Shown one piece after another: positions 26,440-34,890 of a DNA stretch of 64,000 nt (the first letter of the stretch is position 1; each line of letters opens with the position of its first letter). The stretch spans positions 1 to 64,000 of the forward strand of contig NZ_BJUL01000019.1 in NCBI RefSeq assembly GCF_007989605.1. Reading direction: 5' to 3'. The DNA is from Vreelandella venusta (GTDB taxonomy: Bacteria; Pseudomonadota; Gammaproteobacteria; Pseudomonadales; Halomonadaceae). Made by a program: the position numbers and the translations under genes. The notes below the pieces were generated by a model that was not told the DNA's origin, did no database searches, and saw only the letters and a program-made list of their open reading frames with translations.

Positions 26440-26736
26440 ATGGGTGCGTTGACCAAAGCAGAGCTAGCAGAACATTTACACACGGAGCTCGCGCTGTCGA
26501 AGCGAGAAGCAAAAGCCATGGTTGAGGCTTTTTTTGAAGAAATCCGTGCCTGTTTACGCGAAAACGAGCAGGTTAAGCTATCGGGTTTCGGCAATTTCGA
26601 TTTGCGTGATAAGCGCGAAAGACCGGGGCGTAACCCCAAGACAGGTGAAGAAATTCCCATTTCTGCACGGCGAGTTGTCACTTTTCGTCCCGGTCAAAAA
26701 CTCAAGCAACAGGTAGAGCGCTATACAAGTAGCTAA
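26440..26736 (+). CDS. ihfA: integration host factor alpha subunit
   Basis: DNA-bending nucleoid protein that acts as a heterodimer with IhfB. It has 98 residues: [13 protein letters not shown] at the start, the FFEEIRACL helix, [13 protein letters not shown] and the DNA-contacting arm [25 protein letters not shown], all diagnostic of IHF-alpha. ATG 26440 was chosen since ggaggggg lies just upstream; an in-frame ATG 33 bases earlier lacks this. It has the standard position downstream of pheT. Confidence 0.96.
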   Translation: MGALTKAELAEHLHTELALSKREAKAMVEAFFEEIRACLRENEQVKLSGFGNFDLRDKRERPGRNPKTGEEIPISARRVVTFRPGQKLKQQVERYTSS

Positions 26737-26827
26737 CTTACGTGTAGCGGGAGTTAAGGCGCATTGGTTCGGTGACTTAATGTATCGAGCGGTTGCGTTG
26801 AACTGATGTGCAGAATGGTAATAAATG

Positions 26828-26856
26828 AAAAGGAGTACCTTCTGGTGCTCCTTTTT
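26828..26856. terminator. bidirectional terminator between ihfA and DUF2788
   Basis: aaaaggagtacc (26828-26839) pairs with ggtgctcctttt (26844-26855) with one G-U pair and loop ttct. A and T runs flank both sides, so it can serve the two convergent genes. Confidence 0.85.
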
Positions 26857-26865
26857 AATTTTGGA

Positions 26866-27072
26866 CTAAAGCCCACGTCCTTCAAGGAGCCAAGTGATCA
26901 CTACCTTAAGGATATAACCCAGCATGCCAGCACCTAGAACGATAAAAAGCATGATGGTGCCAAACTTTCCTGCGTTGGATTTCTTGGCTAAGTCCCAAAT
27001 AATAAAGCACATAAACACGATTAAGCCGCCGATCATGACCGGTGTTATCCATGCCTCAAAAAGCTGCTGCAT
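26866..27072 (-). CDS. DUF2788 membrane protein
   Basis: A 68-residue protein with two membrane helices (about 10-29 and 39-62) and the highly conserved loop IIWDLAKKSNAGKFGT of the DUF2788 family. Function is unknown; the family is common in Pseudomonas and Halomonas. aggaaa precedes the start. It is convergent with ihfA and divergent from the flavodoxin gene. Confidence 0.82.
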   Translation of the reverse strand: MQQLFEAWITPVMIGGLIVFMCFIIWDLAKKSNAGKFGTIMLFIVLGAGMLGYILKVVITWLLEGRGL

Positions 27073-27214
27073 AAGATTTCCTACTGAGTGATTGATAGCG
27101 CCTTATGAGAAGGCGTGTGTCGTTTTTGCGAGTCGTGTTAATATTTGACCAAATTCATCGGGTATTTGTCGACTGAACAAAGCGCAGTGCGACACTATTG
27201 CAGAGGAGTAGGCC

Positions 27215-27676
27215 ATGCCAACGCTAACGATTCTAGTCGGTACGATGTACGGTGGCGCGCTAGATGTCGCAGAGCAAGTAAAGCCGTTGTTTGAGCAGGC
27301 TGGCTACAGTGTTGCTATTTCTGAGCAGCCGACGATAGACGATTTGACCAATAGCCAGGATCTTACGCTGTTTTGTGTATCAACCACGGGCAGTGGAGAT
27401 TATCCGGGAAATTTTGTTGCTTTTGTGCGCGGGCTACAGGAAAAAAGCCCCTCGCTTACATCGTTGCGTTATGGGTTGATTGCGCTGGGCGATAGCTCCT
27501 ACGGAGACACGTTCTGTGGGGCGGGAAGAGCGCTCGACGCATTATTAGCAGATCACGGCGCAACGCGCTTAGGTGAGCGGCTAGAGGTGGATGCAATGGA
27601 GACCTTTATGGCAGATGACGCCGCTATTCCGTGGGTGGAAGAGTGGATTGAGTCTCAACAGCTGAAGGTTGCTTAA
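27215..27676 (+). CDS. MioC-like flavodoxin
   Basis: A 153-residue FMN-binding electron carrier of the MioC/short flavodoxin type. It shows the N-terminal phosphate loop GTMYGGALDVAE (about 9-20), the second FMN loop STTGSGDYPGNF (about 55-66) and the third at ALGDSSYGDTFCGAG (about 89-103), the last being typical of MioC and of the sulfite reductase flavodoxin domain. E. coli MioC supports biotin synthase; the partner here is not evident. The downstream membrane gene follows after two bases. Confidence 0.88.
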   Translation: MPTLTILVGTMYGGALDVAEQVKPLFEQAGYSVAISEQPTIDDLTNSQDLTLFCVSTTGSGDYPGNFVAFVRGLQEKSPSLTSLRYGLIALGDSSYGDTFCGAGRALDALLADHGATRLGERLEVDAMETFMADDAAIPWVEEWIESQQLKVA

Positions 27677-27678
27677 TC

Positions 27679-28047
27679 ATGCAGCGAGTCCCTTTTTCTC
27701 CAGAACGTATTAGCGTTGCCGTCGGACTTTGCATTGTGATGTTGGCCGCAATACCTCGTTACATGGTAGAAGGGCATGAGACACGCCAGACATTGTTACT
27801 TGTTGCGCTAGTCATTGTGGTAGGGGCTGCTGCTGTACAGTGGAAAATGCTGTCGGTTGAGGCACGAAAAGCGCTGCCGAAATTATGCCAGCGCTTGCTG
27901 CTTATGCTGCTAATGGGTGCCTTAGTGATGGGGGCATGGCACGGTCTGTTTACCGACTGGATTAGCTGGCAAGTGTTTATTTCCCACGCAGCAACCTGCG
28001 GTTTGCTATTTCATGCTGTTTCTTTGTGGTGGGTAAAGCGCGATTAA
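27679..28047 (+). CDS. uncharacterised four-helix membrane protein
   Basis: A 122-residue protein I do not recognise, with about four hydrophobic helices (roughly 12-27, 38-56, 73-92 and 98-117) and a basic loop between the second and third. Starting two bases after the flavodoxin stop, it is probably co-translated with it and might anchor or partner the flavodoxin; that is inference from position only. A terminator follows. Confidence 0.65.
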   Translation: MQRVPFSPERISVAVGLCIVMLAAIPRYMVEGHETRQTLLLVALVIVVGAAAVQWKMLSVEARKALPKLCQRLLLMLLMGALVMGAWHGLFTDWISWQVFISHAATCGLLFHAVSLWWVKRD

Positions 28048-28128
28048 AAGCCTCCATTTTAGAAATGATAATCAGGCTACAAGGCTTCGTGTAACGTTTA
28101 AAAATAATTTTGACTGCATTATGGTCAA

Positions 28129-28152
28129 AAAACGACCTAAAATGGTCGTTTT
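28129..28152 (+). terminator. terminator after the flavodoxin pair
   Basis: aaaacgacc (28129-28137) pairs perfectly with ggtcgtttt (28144-28152) around loop taaaat. It separates this pair from the tig operon. Confidence 0.78.
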
Positions 28153-28165
28153 GCTAGTGATTACC

Positions 28166-28193
28166 CTTGTATTTGTGGGTTATGCCCCCATCT
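28166..28193 (+). promoter_or_regulatory. candidate sigma-32 heat-shock promoter for tig-clpP-clpX-lon
   Basis: The -35-like element cttgta (28166-28171) and -10-like element ccccatct (28186-28193) are spaced 14 bases apart. The latter matches CCCCATNT completely and the former matches five of six in CTTGAA. It lies downstream of a terminator and about 100 bases before tig. Confidence 0.55.
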
Positions 28194-28295
28194 TGCGAGC
28201 ATGGCGCTTGCCACGATGCGCTAGGGTTCTTAAAATTGCCCCCTTGTACTTATTTTACGCAATCAACATAACGCCCAGCCGCTAGAGGACAATTC

Positions 28296-29648
28296 ATGCA
28301 AGTTTCCGTCGAGACGACCTCCCAGATCGAACGCCGTATCACTATTCAGGTGCCGGCCGCCGAAATCGACGAGGCCGTCAGCGCTCGCTTAGTAGACACT
28401 GCGAAAAACGTTCGCCTGAATGGTTTTCGCCAAGGCCGAGTGCCGATGGCTGTAGTTCGTCAGCGCTATGGCGACAGCGTGCGCAATGAAGTGGTAGGTG
28501 AAGTGATGCGTGAGCGCTATGTGCGTGCCATCACGGAAGAGGGCCTTAATCCTGCTGGTTTTCCCCAGATTGAGCCAAAAGTAAACCAAACTGGCAAAGA
28601 CCTAGAGTTTGTGGCAGTTATGGAAATCTACCCGCAGGTTGAGCTTGCGTCTATCGAAGGCACTGAGGTTGAGCGTCCAGTAGTGACGGTCAGCGATGCT
28701 GATGTCGACGAAATGATCGATACACTGCGTAAGCAAAATGCTGCATGGGAAGAAGTAGACGCCGCTGCTGCTGATGGCGATCAAGTGACTATCGACTTCC
28801 AGGGCTTCCTGGGTGATGAGCCGTTTGAAGGTGGAAGTGCTGAGGGCCATGCTTTAGTTATTGGCTCTAACAGCTTCATCCCAGGCTTTGAAGAGCAGTT
28901 GATCGGTGCGAAGGCAGGTGATGAGAAAACCATTACTGTTACCTTCCCTGAAGATTACCAAGCCGAGCACCTAGCAGGCCAAGAAGCCACCTTTAAAGTC
29001 ACTGTCCATAAAGTCAGTAGCCAAACGCTGCCGGCCGTAGACGCTGAGTTTATTGCGCGCTTTGGTGTTGAAGATGGCGATGAAGAAAAATTCCGCGCTG
29101 AAATCAAAAAGAACATGACGCGTGAAGCGGCCCAGGCGGTGGATAACCGTGTTAAGCAGCAAGTATTAGACGCGCTGAAAAAAGCGAACGATATTCCTGT
29201 GCCAAGCGCGCTTGTTCAGCAAGAAACTGACGGTATGAAGCGTCAGGCAGCACAGCAGTTCGGTCTGGGCGAGGACTTCGATGTCAGCCAGCTACCGAAT
29301 GAGCTCTTTGAAGCGCAAGCGAAAGGCCGCGTCCAAGTAGGACTGCTGCTTGCCGAGGTTATCAAGGCGAATGAGCTGGACGCTGATGATGATGCAATTA
29401 AAGCTAAGGTTGAAGAGCTGGCAGAGCAGTATCAGGATCCTTCCGAAGTGGTTGAATACTACATGGGTAATGAGCAGCTCAAAACCCAGGTGAAGTCTGC
29501 CATCCTAGAAGAGAAGGCTGTCGATAAGCTGCTGGAGCAGACGAACGTTAAAGACGTTGAAATGTCATACCAGCAGGCATTGACGGCGGCTCAGCAACAG
29601 GCCGAGCAAGATGAAGATGTTGAAGAAAGCGAGCAAGCTAGCGCCTAA
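28296..29648 (+). CDS. tig: trigger factor
   Basis: Ribosome-bound chaperone and peptidyl-prolyl isomerase that meets nascent chains at the exit tunnel. It has 450 residues: an N-terminal ribosome-binding domain with GFRQGRVP (44-51; the common signature is GFRxGKVP), an FKBP-type domain (about 155-245, [27 protein letters not shown]), and a helical C-terminal substrate cradle ending in an acidic tail ([11 protein letters not shown]). It leads the tig-clpP-clpX-lon set, as in E. coli. Confidence 0.96.
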   Translation: MQVSVETTSQIERRITIQVPAAEIDEAVSARLVDTAKNVRLNGFRQGRVPMAVVRQRYGDSVRNEVVGEVMRERYVRAITEEGLNPAGFPQIEPKVNQTGKDLEFVAVMEIYPQVELASIEGTEVERPVVTVSDADVDEMIDTLRKQNAAWEEVDAAAADGDQVTIDFQGFLGDEPFEGGSAEGHALVIGSNSFIPGFEEQLIGAKAGDEKTITVTFPEDYQAEHLAGQEATFKVTVHKVSSQTLPAVDAEFIARFGVEDGDEEKFRAEIKKNMTREAAQAVDNRVKQQVLDALKKANDIPVPSALVQQETDGMKRQAAQQFGLGEDFDVSQLPNELFEAQAKGRVQVGLLLAEVIKANELDADDDAIKAKVEELAEQYQDPSEVVEYYMGNEQLKTQVKSAILEEKAVDKLLEQTNVKDVEMSYQQALTAAQQQAEQDEDVEESEQASA

Positions 29649-29660
29649 CTTCATCGCGTG

Positions 29661-29684
29661 GCGCACCCGCTGTGGGTGCGCTTT
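29661..29684 (+). terminator. weak terminator-like hairpin between tig and clpP
   Basis: gcgcaccc (29661-29668) pairs perfectly with gggtgcgc (29674-29681), followed by only three T. It lies 27 bases before clpP, so partial termination or mRNA processing is more likely than full termination. Confidence 0.5.
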
Positions 29685-29710
29685 CCCTTACCGGACGCAA
29701 GGAATCACGA

Positions 29711-30328
29711 ATGAGTGAGTTTGATATTCAAAACGCCGGCGGTTTAGTGCCCATGGTGGTTGAGCAGAGCGCCAAAGGGGAAAGAGCCTATGACATCTAC
29801 TCACGCCTGCTAAAAGAGCGTGTTATTTTCCTGGTTGGACCAGTGGAAGATTACATGGCGAATTTAGTGGTAGCACAGCTGCTGTTTCTTGAGTCAGAGA
29901 ACCCTGATAAAGATATTCACCTTTACATCAATTCGCCAGGTGGATCTGTTACCGCAGGCATGTCTATCTATGACACCATGCAATTCATTAAGCCTGATGT
30001 ATCGACCGTATGTATTGGTCAAGCGGCTAGCATGGGGGCATTGTTACTGACGGCAGGCGCAGCAGGTAAGCGTTATTGTTTGCCTAATTCCCGTGTGATG
30101 ATTCACCAGCCGCTGGGTGGCTACCAAGGCCAAGCGTCTGATATCGAGATTCACACCCGTGAGATTTTAGGTATTCGTGAAAAACTGAACCAGATTTTAG
30201 CCCATCATACAGGTCAAGAACTTGATACTGTTGCTCGGGATACTGACCGTGACAACTTTATGAGCGCCACTAAAGCCCAAGAGTATGGCTTGATTGACGC
30301 AGTGCTGGATAAGCGGCCTACATCCTGA
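29711..30328 (+). CDS. clpP: ATP-dependent Clp protease proteolytic subunit
   Basis: Serine protease forming a double heptamer that degrades substrates fed by ClpX. It has 205 residues, with the catalytic triad S107 (in [10 protein letters not shown]), H132 (in MIHQPLGG) and D181 (in DRDNFMS), each ten positions beyond the mature E. coli numbering, consistent with a short propeptide. ATG 29711 was chosen because aaggaa precedes it and homology starts at [10 protein letters not shown]; an in-frame start 39 bases earlier falls in the hairpin. Confidence 0.97.
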   Translation: MSEFDIQNAGGLVPMVVEQSAKGERAYDIYSRLLKERVIFLVGPVEDYMANLVVAQLLFLESENPDKDIHLYINSPGGSVTAGMSIYDTMQFIKPDVSTVCIGQAASMGALLLTAGAAGKRYCLPNSRVMIHQPLGGYQGQASDIEIHTREILGIREKLNQILAHHTGQELDTVARDTDRDNFMSATKAQEYGLIDAVLDKRPTS

Positions 30329-30365
30329 TAGCGTGGTAGGATTCTGCTTTTCTAACGAGCTTTTC

Positions 30366-30383
30366 CGGCGGCGTAAGCCGCCG
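30366..30383 (+). other. GC-rich hairpin between clpP and clpX
   Basis: cggcggc (30366-30372) / gccgccg (30377-30383), loop gtaa, with no T tract after it. It is probably an mRNA-stability or processing element rather than a terminator. Confidence 0.5.
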
Positions 30384-30402
30384 CAGTGATAGAGGTACGC
30401 GA

Positions 30403-31683
30403 ATGGCCGACGGCAAAGGCAAGGACGAAGGTGGCAAGCTTTTATACTGCTCGTTTTGTGGTAAAAATCAAAACGAAGTACGTAAGCTAATTGCAGGCCC
30501 GTCCGTATATATCTGCGATGAGTGTGTCGACTTATGTAATGACATCATTCGCGAAGAAGTTCTCGAAGCCGATGCCGAGAGCGATGAGGAGCGTTTACCT
30601 ACGCCTCGCGAAATACGTCATACGTTAGACGACTATGTCATCGGACAAGATCGCGCCAAAATGGTGCTATCTGTAGCGGTTTATAACCACTACAAGCGTC
30701 TTAAGACGGAAGTGCGTGAAGGCGATGTAGAGCTAGGTAAATCAAATATTCTGCTTATTGGTCCTACTGGTAGTGGTAAAACACTGTTGGCGGAAACCAT
30801 GGCGCGGCTATTGAATGTACCTTTTACCATTGCCGATGCCACTACGCTGACAGAAGCAGGTTATGTGGGTGAAGATGTTGAAAACATCATCCAAAAGCTT
30901 CTGCAGAAGTGTGATTACGACGTCGAAAAGGCTGAGCGAGGCATTGTTTATATCGATGAAATCGATAAGATTTCGCGAAAGTCTGATAACCCTTCCATCA
31001 CGCGCGATGTGTCGGGTGAGGGTGTCCAACAGGCACTGCTCAAGTTAATTGAAGGCACAACGGCATCCGTGCCGCCGCAGGGTGGTCGTAAGCATCCCCA
31101 GCAAGAGTTTGTTCAGGTCAATACGGCCAACATGCTGTTTATTGTGGGTGGCGCCTTTGCGGGACTTGATAAAGTTATCCGTGACCGCGCTGAGAAAGGT
31201 GGCATTGGTTTCAATGCTAGCGTGAAGAGCAAAGAGTCTTCGCGCGGTGTCGGTGAATTATTGGCCGACGTAGAACCCGATGATTTAGTGAAATTTGGTT
31301 TAATTCCTGAGTTCGTTGGACGTCTGCCCGTGATTGCGACGCTCACTGAGCTAAATGAAGATGCGTTGGTGCAGATCTTAACTGAGCCTAAAAACTCGCT
31401 GGTTAAGCAGTACGCCAAGCTCTTTGAAATGGAAGATGTGACGCTTGAGTTTAGAGACGAAGCGTTGCGTGCAGTGGCTAGTAAGGCAATGGAACGTAAA
31501 ACGGGCGCGCGAGGCCTGCGATCAATCCTTGAGTCTGTGCTGCTAGACACCATGTATGAGATTCCTTCGCTTGAAGGTGTTAGCAAAGTGGTGATTGATA
31601 GTTCAGTGATTGCTGGCGAGAGTGAGCCGCTACTGATCTATTCGCAGCAGGAAGATGCTCGTGTTGATGGCACTGACGGTTAG
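30403..31683 (+). CDS. clpX: Clp protease ATP-binding subunit ClpX
   Basis: AAA+ unfoldase that selects tagged proteins and passes them to ClpP. It has 426 residues: an N-terminal zinc-binding domain with [10 protein letters not shown] and CDECVDLC, Walker A GPTGSGKT (about 122-129), Walker [11 protein letters not shown] (about 183-192), the pore loop in AGYVGEDVE, and an RKTGARGLR sensor 2 segment. It follows clpP by 74 bases on the same strand and is the direct partner of that gene. Confidence 0.97.
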   Translation: MADGKGKDEGGKLLYCSFCGKNQNEVRKLIAGPSVYICDECVDLCNDIIREEVLEADAESDEERLPTPREIRHTLDDYVIGQDRAKMVLSVAVYNHYKRLKTEVREGDVELGKSNILLIGPTGSGKTLLAETMARLLNVPFTIADATTLTEAGYVGEDVENIIQKLLQKCDYDVEKAERGIVYIDEIDKISRKSDNPSITRDVSGEGVQQALLKLIEGTTASVPPQGGRKHPQQEFVQVNTANMLFIVGGAFAGLDKVIRDRAEKGGIGFNASVKSKESSRGVGELLADVEPDDLVKFGLIPEFVGRLPVIATLTELNEDALVQILTEPKNSLVKQYAKLFEMEDVTLEFRDEALRAVASKAMERKTGARGLRSILESVLLDTMYEIPSLEGVSKVVIDSSVIAGESEPLLIYSQQEDARVDGTDG

Positions 31684-31729
31684 TCCTGACGTGCGCGCCA
31701 CGGCCTAGCTTTTACCGCTTGCGCCAAAC

Positions 31730-31760
31730 CAAGGGGTCGCCTAGGCGGCCCCTTGTTATT
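31730..31760 (+). terminator. terminator after clpX
   Basis: caaggggtcgcc (31730-31741) pairs with ggcggccccttg (31744-31755) with one G-U pair and a very tight loop, then ttatt. lon therefore probably has its own promoter in the 120 bases that follow. Confidence 0.75.
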
Positions 31761-31882
31761 CATAAGTTACTAATGAAATGTTTGCCTAGCTGCTCAGCGC
31801 CCTAGCGCCATGCTTTTCATACTGTGAGGTACTTGGCTAAGTACCCTTTCAAGTACTCATCCGATTTTGAGGAACGTCTGCG

Positions 31883-34312
31883 ATGCAGCAGAACGCCGAT
31901 CAGACACAATGTCTACCCCTGTTGCCTTTGCGGGATGTGGTTGTGTACCCGCAAATGGTTATTCCACTTTTTGTTGGTCGTGAGAAGTCCATCCAAGCGT
32001 TGGAAGCGGCGATGGAGGCCGACAAGCGTGTGCTGCTGGTGGCTCAGCGTGAGGCCTCCCAGGATGAGCCCGACAACGCTGATCTTTATGCCATGGGCAC
32101 CGTGGCCGATATCATGCAGCTGCTAAAATTGCCTGATGGCACTGTAAAAGTGCTGATTGAGGGTAATTTTCGTGCTGATGTTATTGATATTGAAGAGCAC
32201 GAGACGGGTTACACCCAAGCTCACTTGGTGCCTCGCGAGAGCGAGCCGCTAACCAGTCGTGAACAGGAGGCGCTGGTACGTGTGCTGCTCAATCAATTTG
32301 AGCAATACGTCAAGCTGTCCAAAAAGGTGCCCAACGAGGTGCTCAATTCGCTTTCTGGAATTGAGGATCCTAGTCGGTTGGTTGATACCATCTGTGCGCA
32401 TTTGTCATTAAAAATAGGTGACAAGCAAGAGTTGCTCGAAATGGATCGCGTACGTGATCGCATTGAGCACTTAATGGCGCTGATTGAGTCCGAAATTGAT
32501 TTGCTGCAGGTTGAGAAGCGCATCCGCTCGCGCGTCAAAGAGCAGATGGAAAAGACCCAGCGTGAGTATTACCTCAATGAGCAGATGAAAGCCATCCAGA
32601 AAGAGATGGGTGAGCTGGATAATGTGCCGAACGAGGCTGAAAAATACGAGCAAGCCATCGCATCATCTGGAATGCCTAAAGAAGCGGCTGAAAAAGCGAC
32701 TCAAGAGCTTAGCAAGCTGAAAATGATGGCCGCTAACTCAGCTGAAGCTACCGTGGTTCGCTCGTACTTAGACTGGCTAATAGCCGTCCCCTGGAAGAAG
32801 CGTACCCGTGTCAAGCACGACTTAGTGAAAGCTCAGGAAGTGCTGGACCAAGATCACTACGGTTTAGAAGAAGTTAAGGCGCGCATCCTCGAGTATCTTG
32901 CAGTACAAAAGCGCGTACGCAAGATGAAAGGGCCTGTATTATGCTTGGTGGGCCCGCCGGGTGTGGGTAAAACTTCTCTTGGTCAATCTATCGCGCGGGC
33001 CACGAATCGTAAATATGTTCGCCTTGCGTTAGGTGGTGTACGTGATGAGTCTGAAATTCGCGGTCATCGCCGCACCTACATTGGTTCGTTGCCGGGTAAA
33101 CTAATCCAGCGGATGAGCCGTGCTGGCGTTAAGAATCCACTGTTTTTATTGGATGAAGTCGATAAGCTGGGTATGGATCATCGCGGTGACCCTGCATCAG
33201 CGCTGCTAGAGGTACTTGATCCTGAGCAAAACAATAGCTTTAGTGATCACTACCTTGAGCTGGACTACGATCTATCGGAAACGCTATTCATCTGTACTGC
33301 TAACTCAATGAATATTCCTGGTCCGCTCTTGGATCGTATGGAAATAATTCGCTTGCCGGGTTACACCGAAGATGAAAAATTAGCGATCGCTAGGCGTTAT
33401 TTGTTGCCGAAGCAACAGGAAGCGAATGGCCTCAAATCCGAAGAGCTAGCCCTCAATGATGATGCTCTGCTAGAACTAGTGCGCTATTACACTCGGGAAG
33501 CGGGGGTGCGCGAGCTGGAGCGCCAGATCGCTAAAGTGTGCCGCAAGGTGCTGCGTGAGCGTTTAGAAGCCGAGCAGACAACGGGCGATAAGCAGGGCAG
33601 TCATTTGCAGGCTCAACAAGAGCTGACAGCTGAAGATATTGAAGCCTATGCCGGTGTGCGCCGTTATAGCTACGGGTTGGCTGAGCAGGAAGATCAAGTA
33701 GGTCGGGTGACGGGGCTTGCGTGGACATCGGTTGGCGGCGAATTGCTGAATATCGAGTCGGTTGTGACACCCGGCAAAGGACGCGTTAACAAAACCGGCT
33801 CGCTGGGCGATGTTATGAAAGAGTCAGTGAGTGCGGCGCAAACGGTCGTTAAGGCACGTGCAAAAGAGTATGGCATTGATCCTCAACGGTTTGAGAATGA
33901 AGACTTGCACATTCACGTTCCAGAGGGCGCTACGCCCAAGGACGGCCCAAGTGCAGGTATCGCCATGGTAACCGCTATTGTCTCTGCCTATACTCAACGC
34001 CCTGTGCATTGTGATGTGGCCATGACAGGCGAAGTGAACCTACGTGGCGAAGTGATGCCTATTGGAGGGCTAAAGGAGAAATTGCTGGCAGCCCGTCGCG
34101 GTGGTATAAAGACGGTCCTAATTCCTGAGGAAAATCGTCGCGACCTCAAGGAAGTGCCAGAAAATATCAAAGGGGCACTTGATATCCGCCCCGTACAGTG
34201 GATAGATGAAGTACTGGCCGTAGCGCTACATAATGATCCAATCGACGAGAGTGTCTCGTTGAAAGGTTCTGATCCGGCTTTTAATTCAACCGTCGTAACG
34301 AGTACCCATTAA
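31883..34312 (+). CDS. lon: ATP-dependent protease Lon
   Basis: Soluble hexameric AAA+ serine protease for misfolded and regulatory proteins. It has 809 residues: an N-terminal LAN domain (LPLLPLRDVVVYPQMVIPL), a coiled-coil middle, Walker A GPPGVGKT (about 358-365), Walker B FLLDEVDK, and a C-terminal protease domain with the catalytic serine in PKDGPSAGIAM and the lysine in the GGLKEKLLAA segment. gaggaa precedes the ATG. It lies in the conserved order clpX-lon-hupB. Confidence 0.97.
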   Translation: MQQNADQTQCLPLLPLRDVVVYPQMVIPLFVGREKSIQALEAAMEADKRVLLVAQREASQDEPDNADLYAMGTVADIMQLLKLPDGTVKVLIEGNFRADVIDIEEHETGYTQAHLVPRESEPLTSREQEALVRVLLNQFEQYVKLSKKVPNEVLNSLSGIEDPSRLVDTICAHLSLKIGDKQELLEMDRVRDRIEHLMALIESEIDLLQVEKRIRSRVKEQMEKTQREYYLNEQMKAIQKEMGELDNVPNEAEKYEQAIASSGMPKEAAEKATQELSKLKMMAANSAEATVVRSYLDWLIAVPWKKRTRVKHDLVKAQEVLDQDHYGLEEVKARILEYLAVQKRVRKMKGPVLCLVGPPGVGKTSLGQSIARATNRKYVRLALGGVRDESEIRGHRRTYIGSLPGKLIQRMSRAGVKNPLFLLDEVDKLGMDHRGDPASALLEVLDPEQNNSFSDHYLELDYDLSETLFICTANSMNIPGPLLDRMEIIRLPGYTEDEKLAIARRYLLPKQQEANGLKSEELALNDDALLELVRYYTREAGVRELERQIAKVCRKVLRERLEAEQTTGDKQGSHLQAQQELTAEDIEAYAGVRRYSYGLAEQEDQVGRVTGLAWTSVGGELLNIESVVTPGKGRVNKTGSLGDVMKESVSAAQTVVKARAKEYGIDPQRFENEDLHIHVPEGATPKDGPSAGIAMVTAIVSAYTQRPVHCDVAMTGEVNLRGEVMPIGGLKEKLLAARRGGIKTVLIPEENRRDLKEVPENIKGALDIRPVQWIDEVLAVALHNDPIDESVSLKGSDPAFNSTVVTSTH

Positions 34313-34395
34313 GCGTTAATGCTCCGCTGAGTTTTAACAGTACTTAATAGTTTTGCCCAAGACCTTGAGTTGCGGGCATTTCTCGGCACTGTCGC

Positions 34396-34425
34396 TTGAC
34401 AGGGGTTTCAAGGCATTGCTATAAA
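34396..34425 (+). promoter_or_regulatory. sigma-70 promoter for hupB
   Basis: -35 ttgaca (34396-34401) is a full consensus match, and -10 tataaa (34420-34425) matches five of six; the spacer is 18 bases. It lies about 80 bases before the HU gene. Confidence 0.72.
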
Positions 34426-34506
34426 ACACAGCTATGCTTTGAAGTTGCATCTAACGGTGGCAGTGCCGTTCAGAGCCATTTTTTTGAAACAGTTAAGGGG
34501 TGAAGT

Positions 34507-34779
34507 GTGAATAAGTCCGAGCTGATTGAAGCTATTGCCGCGTCTGCTGATATTCCTAAAGCAGCGGCAACCCGCGCATTGGATGCCATGGTGGAGTCTG
34601 TCACCGATAGCCTCAAAAAAGGCGAAAGTGTTTCACTGGTAGGTTTTGGTACTTTCGCAATTAAAGAGCGTGCTGCTCGTACTGGCCGTAACCCGCAGAC
34701 TGGCCAGCCGATTGAAATTAGCGCTGCAAAAGTCCCCAGCTTCAAAGCCGGTAAAGCGCTGAAAGACGCCGTCAACTAA
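34507..34779 (+). CDS. hupB: DNA-binding protein HU-beta
   Basis: A 90-residue histone-like nucleoid protein. It begins [21 protein letters not shown] from a GTG codon (aagggg upstream), and carries [23 protein letters not shown] plus the C-terminal [11 protein letters not shown], all HU signatures. It stands between lon and ppiD as in E. coli, has its own consensus promoter and a strong terminator, and is therefore a separate transcription unit. Confidence 0.97.
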   Translation: MNKSELIEAIAASADIPKAAATRALDAMVESVTDSLKKGESVSLVGFGTFAIKERAARTGRNPQTGQPIEISAAKVPSFKAGKALKDAVN

Positions 34780-34803
34780 TTGGCTCGCGTTTGCTGTAAG
34801 CTA

Positions 34804-34841
34804 ATGGGCGCATCGCATTCGCGATGCGCCCATGTTTTTTT
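34804..34841 (+). terminator. strong terminator after hupB
   Basis: atgggcgcatcgc (34804-34816) / gcgatgcgcccat (34821-34833), loop attc, a perfect 13-bp stem followed by a g and seven T. Confidence 0.92.
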
Positions 34842-34890
34842 CTGGCCCGATAGTTAGGGCGATAGATAGCTGTGATGATCTGAGGCTAGC

